Below, piece by piece: positions 41,595 to 50,581 of a stretch of 64,000 bases of DNA (its first letter is position 1; each line of letters opens with the position of its first letter). The notes beneath the pieces were generated by a model. The model was given only the letters and a program-made list of their open reading frames with translations. It made no database searches and had not been told where the DNA came from. Source of the DNA: Nitrospira sp. (GTDB lineage: Bacteria; Nitrospirota; Nitrospiria; Nitrospirales; UBA8639); the NCBI GenBank assembly GCA_011523385.1, contig WTGX01000017.1:207653-271652 (forward strand). The letters run 5' to 3'. Made by a program: the position numbers and the translations under genes.

Positions 41595-42034
41595 TGACTG
41601 GCGACGACTTGCCCGGTGACAGCCATGTTGTTCACTACATTAAACCAACCGAGATTGATGAAGGTGGGAAAGTAGATGGTTCCGCCTTTCGGTTACGTAA
41701 AGGCGAAAGCGGTCTCTCTGTTCATTGGCTGGAATGTTTTGAAGGCCTCAAGCCACAGCAACTTGACGAAGTAAGGCGTCTTTCTAGGCTAAACAGAAGC
41801 AGGAATGGACGATTCGTCGAACTTCACGTAAACAAGACCAAACAATATGTCAGCGATCAACTCGATGGCGTTCGTTTTGTACACAAGCCGTTGGATGCCA
41901 ATGGAAATTATGAAGCTGACCCCTCACATAGCGAAATCATAGGGTTGCCACCAAGGGATTTCTCGCTGGGTGCGTTGATCGGTGATATGATCGCTGAATG
42001 TGTAGAAGGCATTTACCCAGCGTGCAATAACTAA
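41594..42034 (+). CDS. Hypothetical protein, third gene of the TIGR04255 operon
   Basis: Not recognised. 146 residues. The ATG shares its A with the TAA stop of the second gene (TAATG). The sequence SGLSVHWLECFEGLKPQQLDEVRRL and the later SEIIGLPPRDFSLGALIGDMIAECVEGIYP suggest a compact soluble fold. The tight coupling of three genes implies that the products work in a fixed ratio. Confidence 0.7.
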   Translation: MTGDDLPGDSHVVHYIKPTEIDEGGKVDGSAFRLRKGESGLSVHWLECFEGLKPQQLDEVRRLSRLNRSRNGRFVELHVNKTKQYVSDQLDGVRFVHKPLDANGNYEADPSHSEIIGLPPRDFSLGALIGDMIAECVEGIYPACNN

Positions 42035-42127
42035 CAAACAAGTCTTTAGATGAGTCGTTCCTTTAAATCTGTCTTGATGTCACTACCTCTCAAGTCTCCA
42101 GCCTCTCGTACTCTATTTCAAGTAGTA

Positions 42128-43501
42128 CTAATCAGTACTTCCTCTGGACAGATTGCAAAACCTGTGCGCCAGTCTTGCATTCTCTGGAACGGTTGTGCCA
42201 CCCCTCCAATAGTGTTTCTCATGGTCCAGAACAGCATCATCAAGTAGCTTTATTTCGTTTTCACAAATCGAACAAGTCTTACTCTGATCGAACATTTGTT
42301 TCTTCAACTGCTTAGAAAAAATCCTCTGACTATCATTGGAGGGAACATCTTCGAGCACTCTACGCAACCTCTCCTGCCAAGTGTTGAACACATGCGCCAG
42401 CCTTGTTCTTTCGGCAGTAGCTCGACGAACACAATCAACCCAATAATTATCGGTAGCGATCAAGTCCAAATAGTCCTCGTAAATACGATCTGCGGATCGT
42501 GTTATTTGTCCTAAGTCGTGATTGGCAAACGATGTAAATATGCATTGGAATACTGCGGCATTGATTCGTGTCGACCATTCACCTCCTGACTTCGATATAT
42601 TACGAGGTTCGTTTCTCAATCGGAATCCGTACTCGCCGAAGACCGTCAATGAAGATCTCGTACAATGCTCGAATGCTCGCCGATATTCTCGAATCTTTTG
42701 CTCAGTTGGATTTCGATAGGTCTCCAGGAATTCATTGAGAAATTGTTTTAATTGTTGTTGACACTTGTGGTAGGTACGTTCATAGAAAGCTAAGAACCGC
42801 AACACAAGAGCCCGATCATTCATTCGCTTCTGTAACGCTGGTTGGTTCAGGCACTTGACGAAATCAGCATTGCTCGCCAACTCTTTGATAAGAGAGTTGA
42901 CATTACCTCGAAAAATACAATTCCTGATCTCCATTTCGTTGAGTTTAGTTCCGCCTGTGTTTAATCTTTCGAACACGATAAAATGGATGTTTGGGTCGGT
43001 GTCACTAGATAGCTCGAAAGATCTTAACGTCGAATTTCTCAACTCTCGCTGAGTGGTACTATCGAGTGCCTTGAACTTCTTCCCATTGAGATCTTTCCTA
43101 ATGTCAAGTCCTGTAAGCGAAAACTCATCATTGAAGAAGTCAAATACCGTCTTGAGTCGTTGCAACCCGTCGATTACTTCGTACTTTTTGTCTTCTGTTC
43201 TCGAAAGATAAACGACTGGAACCGGTATGTTGAGCAGAAAGGACTCAATCAGTTTGGACGCCTGCCGCCGACTCCAGACATAGTTGCGTTGCCACTCTGG
43301 ATTGAGAACGAGGTCGCTCTCGTCAAACCATCGCTTGAACTCTGATAAGCTGCGGTCAGCTTTTTCGAGAGACACAGTGCTGGGAGACGATGTATTGAGG
43401 TCTCCCTCGTCTCCGCCCTCCAAAATTTTGTCCTGCTCATCGACAACTTCATCTTCATCCTCATAGTCGTCTTCCATAGTCGTTTTTTCATTTTCGGCCA
43501 T
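42128..43501 (-). CDS. DUF262 (ParB/GmrS-like) protein with C-terminal HNH nuclease
   Basis: A 457-residue protein. After an acidic N-terminal tail it has the DUF262 core: LNPEWQRNYVWSRRQASKLI, VPVVYLSRTEDKKYEVIDGL and QRLKTVFDFF, the ParB-like nucleotide-binding motif of GmrS-type modification-dependent enzymes. At the C-terminus, CSICENEI, DDAVLDHEKHYWRGG and NARLAHRFCNLSRG give the Cys pairs and His/Asn of an HNH nuclease. It is a plausible type IV-like restriction enzyme. AAGGAGG lies 12 bases before the ATG. A+T-rich like the adjacent trio, with which it is convergent. Confidence 0.83.
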   Translation of the reverse strand: MAENEKTTMEDDYEDEDEVVDEQDKILEGGDEGDLNTSSPSTVSLEKADRSLSEFKRWFDESDLVLNPEWQRNYVWSRRQASKLIESFLLNIPVPVVYLSRTEDKKYEVIDGLQRLKTVFDFFNDEFSLTGLDIRKDLNGKKFKALDSTTQRELRNSTLRSFELSSDTDPNIHFIVFERLNTGGTKLNEMEIRNCIFRGNVNSLIKELASNADFVKCLNQPALQKRMNDRALVLRFLAFYERTYHKCQQQLKQFLNEFLETYRNPTEQKIREYRRAFEHCTRSSLTVFGEYGFRLRNEPRNISKSGGEWSTRINAAVFQCIFTSFANHDLGQITRSADRIYEDYLDLIATDNYWVDCVRRATAERTRLAHVFNTWQERLRRVLEDVPSNDSQRIFSKQLKKQMFDQSKTCSICENEIKLLDDAVLDHEKHYWRGGTTVPENARLAHRFCNLSRGSTD

Positions 43502-43919
43502 TTGGGTCGCGCGCCTCCTTAAATGTCCTTTCCCAAGCCCTTCAGATATTGGCCCAATACCGCTTGTGGTTTATAGGAAAGAGTGGAAATTCATATCGGA
43601 TAATTTTGATCTCATTTGTGCAGGTCAACATATAAAGTCCTCTCCTTTGTAGAACCTTTGCTTTCTGATCACCATCTGGTTGCTTCCTAATTTATTTCTA
43701 GAACACGCTGAAAGAGAATTACAGAATGATACTAGGGTCTGCTAAATCTTGTGTCAATTTAATCAACGTTTCAGCCATTTTACTTACACCACCATCATCA
43801 GTTTCCTCCTCTGGCATCACGGCTCGCTGAAGAGTAGACTGAATCAGCAGGAGCACGCTGGCGACAAAATCCCGGCCGGCAGAGTCGCCGGCGGCGAGTC
43901 ACGGAAAGGAGGAAGGCAT
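43502..43919. other. 418-base gap between the DUF262 gene and msrB
   Basis: No gene seen. The DUF262 end is A+T-rich and represents the right edge of the foreign insert. Near 43873-43900 GC-rich GCCGGC...GCCGGC repeats can pair into a hairpin in the msrB leader. AAAGGAGGAAG just before 43920 is the msrB ribosome binding site. Confidence 0.5.
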
Positions 43920-44429
43920 ATGGAGATCGGAAGACGGACCGTCTTGCAGATAGGGGCATTGGCGGGGTTGGGACTCTTGGTGAAGGCCATGGGTTTCTCG
44001 CCCGTGTTGGCCACGACGAAAGAGGAACCTGGTGCAATCGTCAAAGTCGTCAAAACCGACGAAGAGTGGAAGGCCATCCTGACTCCGCAACAATATTACG
44101 TGCTTCGCCGGGAAGGGACGGAGCGGCCGTTTGCCAATGGCTATCATGCCAGTAAGGACACGGGCACGTACTATTGTGCGGGTTGTGACCTGGCGTTGTT
44201 CTCCTCGGAGGTCAAATATGACAGCAACACCGGCTGGCCGAGTTTCTGGCAGCCGCTATCGGAGCGGGTTGTGGGAACCAAAACCGATTGGAAATTGTTG
44301 TATCCAAGGACCGAAGTGCATTGCGCGCGTTGCGACGGTCACCTGGGTCATATTTTCAACGATGGCCCGCCGCCGACCGGCTTGCGGTATTGCATCAATT
44401 CCGTGGCGCTTCAGTTTCGGGTAGTCTAA
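43920..44429 (+). CDS. msrB: Exported peptide-methionine (R)-S-oxide reductase MsrB
   Basis: MsrB repairs methionine-R-sulfoxide. The 169-residue protein begins [18 protein letters not shown], a twin-arginine-like signal, so the enzyme is probably exported folded to the periplasm. The MsrB domain (about 50-169) has zinc pairs CAGC and [14 protein letters not shown] and the catalytic cysteine in [12 protein letters not shown]. The ATG at 43920 follows AAAGGAGG; upstream in-frame codons lack such a site. Confidence 0.93.
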   Translation: MEIGRRTVLQIGALAGLGLLVKAMGFSPVLATTKEEPGAIVKVVKTDEEWKAILTPQQYYVLRREGTERPFANGYHASKDTGTYYCAGCDLALFSSEVKYDSNTGWPSFWQPLSERVVGTKTDWKLLYPRTEVHCARCDGHLGHIFNDGPPPTGLRYCINSVALQFRVV

Positions 44430-44437
44430 CCGTCCCC

Positions 44438-44456
44438 CTCTCCCGTCAAGGGAGAG
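44438..44456. terminator. Hairpin between the convergent msrB and rpmB genes
   Basis: A seven-base perfect stem, CTCTCCC/GGGAGAG, with a GTCAA loop is followed by AAAATTT on the plus strand. Placed nine bases after the msrB stop, it probably terminates one or both transcripts, although the U-tract is short. Confidence 0.55.
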
Positions 44457-44504
44457 AAAATTTCATGAGGTGTGTGGGAGTGAAGCAGACCGGCGAAGGC
44501 AGCT

Positions 44505-44693
44505 TTACGCCTTTTGAATGCGGCCGGATCGCAGGCACCGGGTACAGACTCGAATGCGTTGCGCCGTGCCGTTGAGTAACGCCCGAACGGTTTGAAGGTT
44601 GGGCCGGAAGACCCGCTTCGTTTTGTTATTGGCGTGACTGACGTTATTTCCGCTCATGCGTTTTTTTCCGCACACTACACAGGCAAAAGCCAT
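44505..44693 (-). CDS. rpmB: 50S ribosomal protein L28
   Basis: A 62-residue L28. It opens with [20 protein letters not shown], has [17 protein letters not shown] and ends in [14 protein letters not shown]. The four cysteines (Cys5, Cys8 and the later CTRC pair) make this the zinc-binding version of L28. Transcribed alone. Confidence 0.97.
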   Translation of the reverse strand: MAFACVVCGKKRMSGNNVSHANNKTKRVFRPNLQTVRALLNGTAQRIRVCTRCLRSGRIQKA

Positions 44694-44762
44694 GACGGTG
44701 ACTCCTTTTCTTCAAACATGACGCAACGTTCTGCTTGATACCATACCGTTGATTCGCCTGAC

Positions 44763-44820
44763 AACCCTGTCCTGAGCGTAAGGCGCAACGCGCCTGAAGG
44801 CGAAGGAAGCCTGTCGAATG
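44763..44820. repeat. Dispersed repeat (family A) upstream of recG
   Basis: CCCTGTCCTGAGCGTAAGG, an inner hairpin GGCGCAACGCGCC, then GAAGGCGAAGGAAGCCTGTCG form an imperfect palindrome of the same family as the copies in fmt and near 56945 and 58810. Confidence 0.7.
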
Positions 44821-44863
44821 GTCTTTGTCCGGGGCCGTTATCTATTGTACTATTCGCTCCGGC

Positions 44864-47482
44864 ATGGAGACAGACTCACCGGCGAACACCCAAATCCCCC
44901 GGGCATTGCAGGCGCTGTTGGACCGTTTGGATCGCCCGATTCAAACAGCCTATGAGAATAGAGGGAATCCGGTCTCATCCACGGCACAGCTTGCTTCGTT
45001 CGTTTCCTCACAAATCGTGGAGGCCTTACGGAGCACGGTCTTTCCCGCTCGCGTCGAAGCGGAATTATTGGTCCTGCTTTTTTTGTTTCAGGAGCAGGAG
45101 GGAAGGTCTCCGAATCGATTAGAGACGGCCAGGCAGGTACTCGGACGTCTATCCACCATGACGCTTCAGCAGACCTCCGGTTCTCCAAGCCGGGAATCTT
45201 CACCGGAACGAAGGGCTTCAACCGATTACGGTGATTCGCGGAGTGCGGAGAAGCCTCCAGTTCCGTCGAATCGCGCATTACACGAGACTGATATCAGGTT
45301 TGCCAAGGGGGTCGGACCCAAGCGTGCGCTGTTACTGGAAAAATTGGGAATTCGTACGATTGAGGACGCCTTGTGGTTTTTACCCTGGCGGTATGAAGAC
45401 CGTTCGCGCATTGTGTCCATTTCTCAATTGGTTCCCGGGGAAAAAGCCACGATAGCCGGAACCATCCGCCATGCCGGACTCCGGCGGACGCGACGACGCA
45501 ATATGACCTTGTTCACGATGTCGGTTCAGGATGAAACGGGTGCCGTGGAAGTCGTGTTCTTCAACCAGGCTTATCTCGATGACGTACTCAAGAACGGGTT
45601 GCGCGTGGTGCTCAGCGGTCCGGTGATGAGGCACCGCCGCGGGGTCGGGGTTCAAATGCGGACCCCGCATTATGAGGTGGTAGAAGAGGATGAAGACCTG
45701 CTGCTTCACGTGGGGCGCATCGTCCCGGTGTATCATGAAACGCGTGGGCTGAGTTCCCGGCAACTTCGACGGATTCTGTGGGGCCTGCTGGAAACGTACG
45801 GCTCCGATTTGCAGGATCCGCTTCCCTCACGTCTCCTGGAGCAACACCAGTGGCCTTCGCTGAATGCGGCCATTGCGTCGCTCCATTTTCCCGGCACGGG
45901 TTCGGACCTATCCTTGCTGAACGACTGGCAGACGCCGGCGCATCACCGGTTGGCCTTTGAAGAAGGCTTTCTCCTGCAACTGGCGTTAGCGCTTCGGCAG
46001 CGTATGCGTCAATCGGCGTCACCCGGCATTGCCTTCCGGCTCTCCGGGTCGTACACCACACCGTTGCAGGAGCACTTGCCCTTTCAACTCACGGATGCCC
46101 AACAACGGGTGCTTGCCGAGATTGAAGCGGATATGCGCGCGGCCCGGCCCATGAACCGGTTGCTCCAGGGCGACGTGGGGTCGGGCAAGACCATCGTGGC
46201 CCTCCATGCGATGTTGGGGGCTTGCGGGGACGGGTATCAGGCCGCCTTGATGGCTCCGACCGAGCTTTTGGCGGAACAACACGTGTTGACCATCCGTCCG
46301 TACCTGGACGCGCTTGACGTGTCCGTCGCCTTCCTGACCGGTGGGACATCGCCGAAGGAGCGGGCCGCCGTGTTGGCGCGCATCGCCGCGGGTGACGTGC
46401 AACTCATCGTGGGGACGCACGCGCTGTTGGAACAGGACGTGCAATTCGCCAAGTTGGGAATCGTGGTGGTGGATGAACAACACAAATTCGGCGTGCTTCA
46501 GCGAGGGAAGTTGCGTGAGAAAGCCCTGTACCCCGACGTCCTGGTGATGACTGCCACCCCGATCCCCCGTACCTTGGCCATGACCATTTATGGAGACCTT
46601 GACGTGTCCGTCATCGACGAATTGCCTGCCGGGCGTCAACCCATCCGGACGCGCGTCTTTCGCCACAACGCGCGGTCCAGGGCTTACGAGTTGGTGCGGA
46701 AGGAAGTCAACGAAGGACGGCAGGCGTACATCGTGTATCCGTTGGTGGAAGAATCCGAAAAGCTCAACCTCGAAGCGGTGATGCAGGCCGCGGAACGCTT
46801 ACGGTCCACGGAATTTGTCGGGATGCACGTGGGCATCATCCACGGACGCATGAAGTCGGATGAGCGAGCCCAAATCATGAAAGCGTTCCGGGCTGGCGAC
46901 GTCCACATCCTGGTGGCCACGACGGTGATCGAAGTAGGCGTGGACGTGCCCAATGCCACGGTGATGGTGATCGAGCACGCTGACCGGTTCGGGTTGGCCC
47001 AACTCCACCAGCTTCGCGGTCGGGTCGGGCGGGGCGCGCAACGTTCGTTCTGTTTCCTGATCAGTTCCGCAGGCAGGCGTCGGGATTTGGGGACGGATGT
47101 ACCGGCACGGGGCACGTTTGACCCGGCGTTGCCTTTCCCCCCGGAGCCTGCCGCGGACCGCCTGCGTATACCGGCCGGACCGACGCAAACCGCCCAGCAG
47201 CGGCTGAAAGCGATGGTGCAGTGCTCCGATGGGTTTGCGATCGCCGAACAGGATCTTCGAATTCGTGGACCGGGTGAAATGATGGGAACGCGGCAGTCCG
47301 GAATCCCCGAGTTTCGCGTGATGAACCTGGTCCGGGATGTCACGGCCTTGGAGCAGGCCCGGCAAGAGGCGTTCGTCATGATAGAGCAGGACCCGCAGTT
47401 GTCGCATCCGGATCATCAGTTGCTCAAGGCCACCGTATTGCGAAAATGGCAAACCAAATTGGAACTGGGAACGATCGGATAA
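44864..47482 (+). CDS. recG: ATP-dependent DNA helicase RecG
   Basis: RecG remodels stalled forks and Holliday junctions. From the ATG at 44864 the protein has 872 residues, well above the 690 of E. coli RecG. The excess is an N-terminal extension of about 140 residues (ending near RALHETDIRFAKGVGPKR) and a linker insert of about 30 residues within the helicase (PARGTFDPALPFPPEPAADR). The wedge domain contains FFNQAYL. Helicase motifs include LLQGDVGSGKTIVA, VVDEQHKFGV, MTATPIPRTLA and HQLRGRVGRG. The start is uncertain as no Shine-Dalgarno is evident. Confidence 0.95.
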   Translation: METDSPANTQIPRALQALLDRLDRPIQTAYENRGNPVSSTAQLASFVSSQIVEALRSTVFPARVEAELLVLLFLFQEQEGRSPNRLETARQVLGRLSTMTLQQTSGSPSRESSPERRASTDYGDSRSAEKPPVPSNRALHETDIRFAKGVGPKRALLLEKLGIRTIEDALWFLPWRYEDRSRIVSISQLVPGEKATIAGTIRHAGLRRTRRRNMTLFTMSVQDETGAVEVVFFNQAYLDDVLKNGLRVVLSGPVMRHRRGVGVQMRTPHYEVVEEDEDLLLHVGRIVPVYHETRGLSSRQLRRILWGLLETYGSDLQDPLPSRLLEQHQWPSLNAAIASLHFPGTGSDLSLLNDWQTPAHHRLAFEEGFLLQLALALRQRMRQSASPGIAFRLSGSYTTPLQEHLPFQLTDAQQRVLAEIEADMRAARPMNRLLQGDVGSGKTIVALHAMLGACGDGYQAALMAPTELLAEQHVLTIRPYLDALDVSVAFLTGGTSPKERAAVLARIAAGDVQLIVGTHALLEQDVQFAKLGIVVVDEQHKFGVLQRGKLREKALYPDVLVMTATPIPRTLAMTIYGDLDVSVIDELPAGRQPIRTRVFRHNARSRAYELVRKEVNEGRQAYIVYPLVEESEKLNLEAVMQAAERLRSTEFVGMHVGIIHGRMKSDERAQIMKAFRAGDVHILVATTVIEVGVDVPNATVMVIEHADRFGLAQLHQLRGRVGRGAQRSFCFLISSAGRRRDLGTDVPARGTFDPALPFPPEPAADRLRIPAGPTQTAQQRLKAMVQCSDGFAIAEQDLRIRGPGEMMGTRQSGIPEFRVMNLVRDVTALEQARQEAFVMIEQDPQLSHPDHQLLKATVLRKWQTKLELGTIG

Positions 47483-47567
47483 AAGCCGATGCGGGCGTAC
47501 TTATCCTTCGTTGCGTGATGCAAGAACTGAAGTTGGACAAACAATGAAATCTTGCCGAATGCCAGAT

Positions 47568-47589
47568 TAAGATCAATGCATTGATCTTA
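47568..47589. promoter_or_regulatory. 22-base perfect palindrome before the DUF4143 ATPase gene
   Basis: A perfect palindrome centred on ATGCAT with arms TAAGATCA and TGATCTTA. It lies 55 bases before the chosen ATG of the downstream ATPase and could bind a dimeric repressor. It may equally be a hairpin ending the recG transcript. Confidence 0.5.
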
Positions 47590-47643
47590 GCCGATCGTTC
47601 TGATATTACATGTTTGGCAAAGCCCTGCATAGCGGGATTCCCG

Positions 47644-49095
47644 ATGAGAGACGTTCCGAAAACTCAGATATTAAAGCGGATTGAATTTGAAAATCCCTGG
47701 TGGGATAGGCCTCATGAGGTGCCCCCGAACTATACCCAGTGGAAGTCGCGACCCTATTTGGAACTCTTTTATCCCCTTGTCGAAAATCAAAATATTCGAA
47801 GAGCAATTCTTCTTATGGGTCCCCGGCGAGTCGGGAAAACCGTCCTCATCCATCACACCATTAGTCGGCTCCTGCAAACAATTCCGCCAAAGCAAATCGT
47901 CTACTTTTCCATTGATCACCCGTTGTACAACAGCCTCGGCCTCGAGCAGCTTCTGGAATTTTTTGGTGAGGTCAGCGGGACTGACTATAAGACAACTCCC
48001 ACGTATGTCTTTTATGACGAGATTCAGTATCTGAAGGACTGGGAAATCCATCTGAAGACACTGATGGATGCGTTCCCTGCGGTGAAACCGATCACGTCGG
48101 GTTCCGCCGCAGTCGCCTTACGGCTGAAGAGCGTGGAATCGGGTGCCGGAAGGTTTACGGAGTTTCTTCTGCCTCCACTCACATTTCATGAATATCTGAC
48201 CCTCTTGGACAGTTCCGAGAAGCCAATGCCCAAATTGATGCGTCCAAAGTTGTCGAAGGGACCAAACTTTTCCCACGCACAGGACATCGAGCATTTGAAT
48301 AAGGTGTTTGTTGATTACCTCAACTACGGCGGGTATCCGGAGGTCGTCTTTTCAGCCGATATTCAGAAAGATCCGGGGAGATTCGTCAAGGCGGACATTG
48401 TCGACAAGGTTCTCCTGCGCGATTTGCCGAGTCTCTATGGCATCCAGGACATCCAGGAACTGAACTCGTTATTCACCACGCTTGCGTTTAATACGGCCAA
48501 CGAGGTTTCCCTGGAGGACCTGACACAAAATTCCGGTGTCGCGAAGAATACCATTAAACGATACATCGAATATCTTGAAGCTGCTTTTTTGCTCAGGGTG
48601 CTTCATCGGGTTGACCAGAGTGGGCGACGGTTCAGACGGGCAAATTTTTTCAAAGTGTACCTGACCAATCCGTCGGTCTATTGCGCACTGTTTGCTCCGG
48701 TCAAATCCCATGACGAATCAATGGGTTCATTAGTAGAAACGGCAATATTCTCCCAGTGGTTTCATGCGGATATATCCAGGTTTCATTATTCCCGGTGGCC
48801 TGGCGGAGAAGTTGATATGGTCTTTAGAGGGCCTGAGTCGGCCATCCAATGGGCCATGGAAGTCATGTGGTCCGACCAGTTTTCGGAGGATTCCCATAAA
48901 CTCAAAAGCAGTCTCCGCTTTTGCCATTCAAACGATCTGAGAGACATGCTCGTCACGTCAAAACAACAGCAAACCTCCAAAGTGATTGACGGGGTCAACT
49001 TTGAATTTGTCCCGGCGAGCGAATACTGTTACACGGTTGGATACAACCTGGTGATGGGCAAGAAGGTCTTTCGCCCCGAACAGAATCCGTCGTAA
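47644..49095 (+). CDS. AAA ATPase with DUF4143 domain
   Basis: A protein of 483 residues. The AAA_14-type ATPase has Walker A MGPRRVGKTVLIHH (near residues 57-70) and VFYDEIQYLKDWE with Walker B. A winged-helix part follows (SLEDLTQNSGVAKNTIKRYIEYLEAAFLLR), then a DUF4143 nuclease-like domain ending WPGGEVDMVFRG and AMEVMW, which has the D...E-x pattern of PD-(D/E)xK folds. Such proteins are common accessory genes of unknown purpose. I use the ATG at 47644; an in-frame start at 47581 is possible. Confidence 0.85.
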   Translation: MRDVPKTQILKRIEFENPWWDRPHEVPPNYTQWKSRPYLELFYPLVENQNIRRAILLMGPRRVGKTVLIHHTISRLLQTIPPKQIVYFSIDHPLYNSLGLEQLLEFFGEVSGTDYKTTPTYVFYDEIQYLKDWEIHLKTLMDAFPAVKPITSGSAAVALRLKSVESGAGRFTEFLLPPLTFHEYLTLLDSSEKPMPKLMRPKLSKGPNFSHAQDIEHLNKVFVDYLNYGGYPEVVFSADIQKDPGRFVKADIVDKVLLRDLPSLYGIQDIQELNSLFTTLAFNTANEVSLEDLTQNSGVAKNTIKRYIEYLEAAFLLRVLHRVDQSGRRFRRANFFKVYLTNPSVYCALFAPVKSHDESMGSLVETAIFSQWFHADISRFHYSRWPGGEVDMVFRGPESAIQWAMEVMWSDQFSEDSHKLKSSLRFCHSNDLRDMLVTSKQQQTSKVIDGVNFEFVPASEYCYTVGYNLVMGKKVFRPEQNPS

Positions 49096-49096
49096 C

Positions 49097-50581
49097 TTAC
49101 CGTTGACTATACCAGCGGAAGCCTTGGGATTCCTTGTAGGCGGGGCGGTGAAACCCGCCGGGTTTCTCCAGAATCAGGGCTTTGAAATCCCACAGCCCGA
49201 ACCAGGCCGGATCGAGGACGTTGTGGTAGTGCAAGCCGGTCAGTTTGGCCAGCGTCTCCCCCAGCGCGTCCTTTAATTCCGCTTCAGTATACGCCCGCAC
49301 GGCGAACGCCTTGCCCTCAGCGTCCTGCAGGCGCCGGATGGCATAGGCGGCGCCGGTGCACAGGACTTGCGTATCCCGTCGAATCGAGAGCAGTTGGGGC
49401 AGCGCACAGTATTGTTCCCGAAAGCCCAGCCATCTGGCCACGTGGCGCAGGTAGGTATATTGCACTTCGTATTCCGTATGCCCGGGAAGCCGCACGGGGT
49501 CCGGCCACCCTGAATCGATCCCGAACTCAATCAGCAACGCCCGCCCGCCCGGTTTGAGCACGCGCCAGAGTTCGTGAAGGAATTGAATGGCGCCGTAGTT
49601 GAAGATCGCTTCGTCGGGATAGGGGGTGTCCAGGTTCAAACGGAGTTTCTGAATCAGATCCAGGCTTTGCTGATGTTCAGGAGTCGCGCCCTTGCGAGTC
49701 TCCAGTTCTTCTTTGGATAAGTGGACCGGGGTCATATCCGCCAGGTTTTCGTTGTCGATGACCAGGTCCACGCTGGCCTCGGCTAGGGGCAACTGTTCCG
49801 CGTTGGCGTTCAGGACTTTGGCGTCCCACCCGGCTTGGCCGGCTAACGCGAACTGGGATTGCAGAAAGGCCCGGGTGAGATCCAGAAAGATGTATTCCAC
49901 GCCGCGTCGTTCAACCCGTGAAAATTCCTTGGCCATTTCCTGGGACAGGTACCCCAGGCCCGCGCCGACCTCCACGACCCGCTGCGGTTTCGGACTCCAC
50001 CAGCCCAACTGCCGGAGGGTTTTGGCGAGCAATTGGCCGTAGGAGAATCCGTGCAGTGCTTCGCAAGGTTCCCGGAGAAGATGCGAAACCGTGGTTTCCA
50101 CGATTTCGAAATGGCCGTGATGACTTTGAATCCCTTTGTGGTGAAATTCCGTGAGGTGCTCTTCGCTTTCGACCGCCACGTTTTCATGCCATTGTTCGCG
50201 CACCTTCTGGAGGAGGAGGTCCCACTTCGCGTTGACGCTGTGCCCGCTTGGCGGCTCCGTTCCGAAATAACACAGCGAATAGCGGGGCAGGGACCACCGC
50301 TCCAGAAACCACCGGCCGGTTTCCTGGTCGGCACCGCAGACCCATTTACCGAATTGCTCGAGGAGCGCGCCGATCGACAGGCGGCCGTCCATGGCCCCGA
50401 GCAGGGAGGCGCCCATCCGGTTCAGCCGGACCAGGGGCAGATCTTCGTCAAGTGGGGCGACCCACCATTCATGCGCTTCATGTTGGTAGACCACGAGGTC
50501 CGGCATGCGCCAGGCTCGTTGTTGGAGTATCTCGCCTTCCAAGGCAAGGGGTTGCGGGGATGGGGCAGGAGAGGAGGTCAT
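49097..50581 (-). CDS. PqqD-like domain fused to a class I SAM methyltransferase
   Basis: A 494-residue protein. Residues 25-110 resemble a PqqD/RiPP-recognition fold (VVAPLDEDLPLVRLNRMG-like, MDGRLSIGALLEQFGKWV). The middle is a Rossmann methyltransferase with VVEVGAGLGYLSQEMAKEF (near 203-221), ANAEQLPLAEASVDLVIDNE and ELWRVLKPGGRALLIEFG. Its ATG directly follows the stop of the PqqC-like gene (TGA-ATG), so the two are coupled. The pairing suggests modification of a small metabolite or peptide. No precursor or radical SAM gene is adjacent, and the substrate is unknown. Confidence 0.72.
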   Translation of the reverse strand: MTSSPAPSPQPLALEGEILQQRAWRMPDLVVYQHEAHEWWVAPLDEDLPLVRLNRMGASLLGAMDGRLSIGALLEQFGKWVCGADQETGRWFLERWSLPRYSLCYFGTEPPSGHSVNAKWDLLLQKVREQWHENVAVESEEHLTEFHHKGIQSHHGHFEIVETTVSHLLREPCEALHGFSYGQLLAKTLRQLGWWSPKPQRVVEVGAGLGYLSQEMAKEFSRVERRGVEYIFLDLTRAFLQSQFALAGQAGWDAKVLNANAEQLPLAEASVDLVIDNENLADMTPVHLSKEELETRKGATPEHQQSLDLIQKLRLNLDTPYPDEAIFNYGAIQFLHELWRVLKPGGRALLIEFGIDSGWPDPVRLPGHTEYEVQYTYLRHVARWLGFREQYCALPQLLSIRRDTQVLCTGAAYAIRRLQDAEGKAFAVRAYTEAELKDALGETLAKLTGLHYHNVLDPAWFGLWDFKALILEKPGGFHRPAYKESQGFRWYSQR

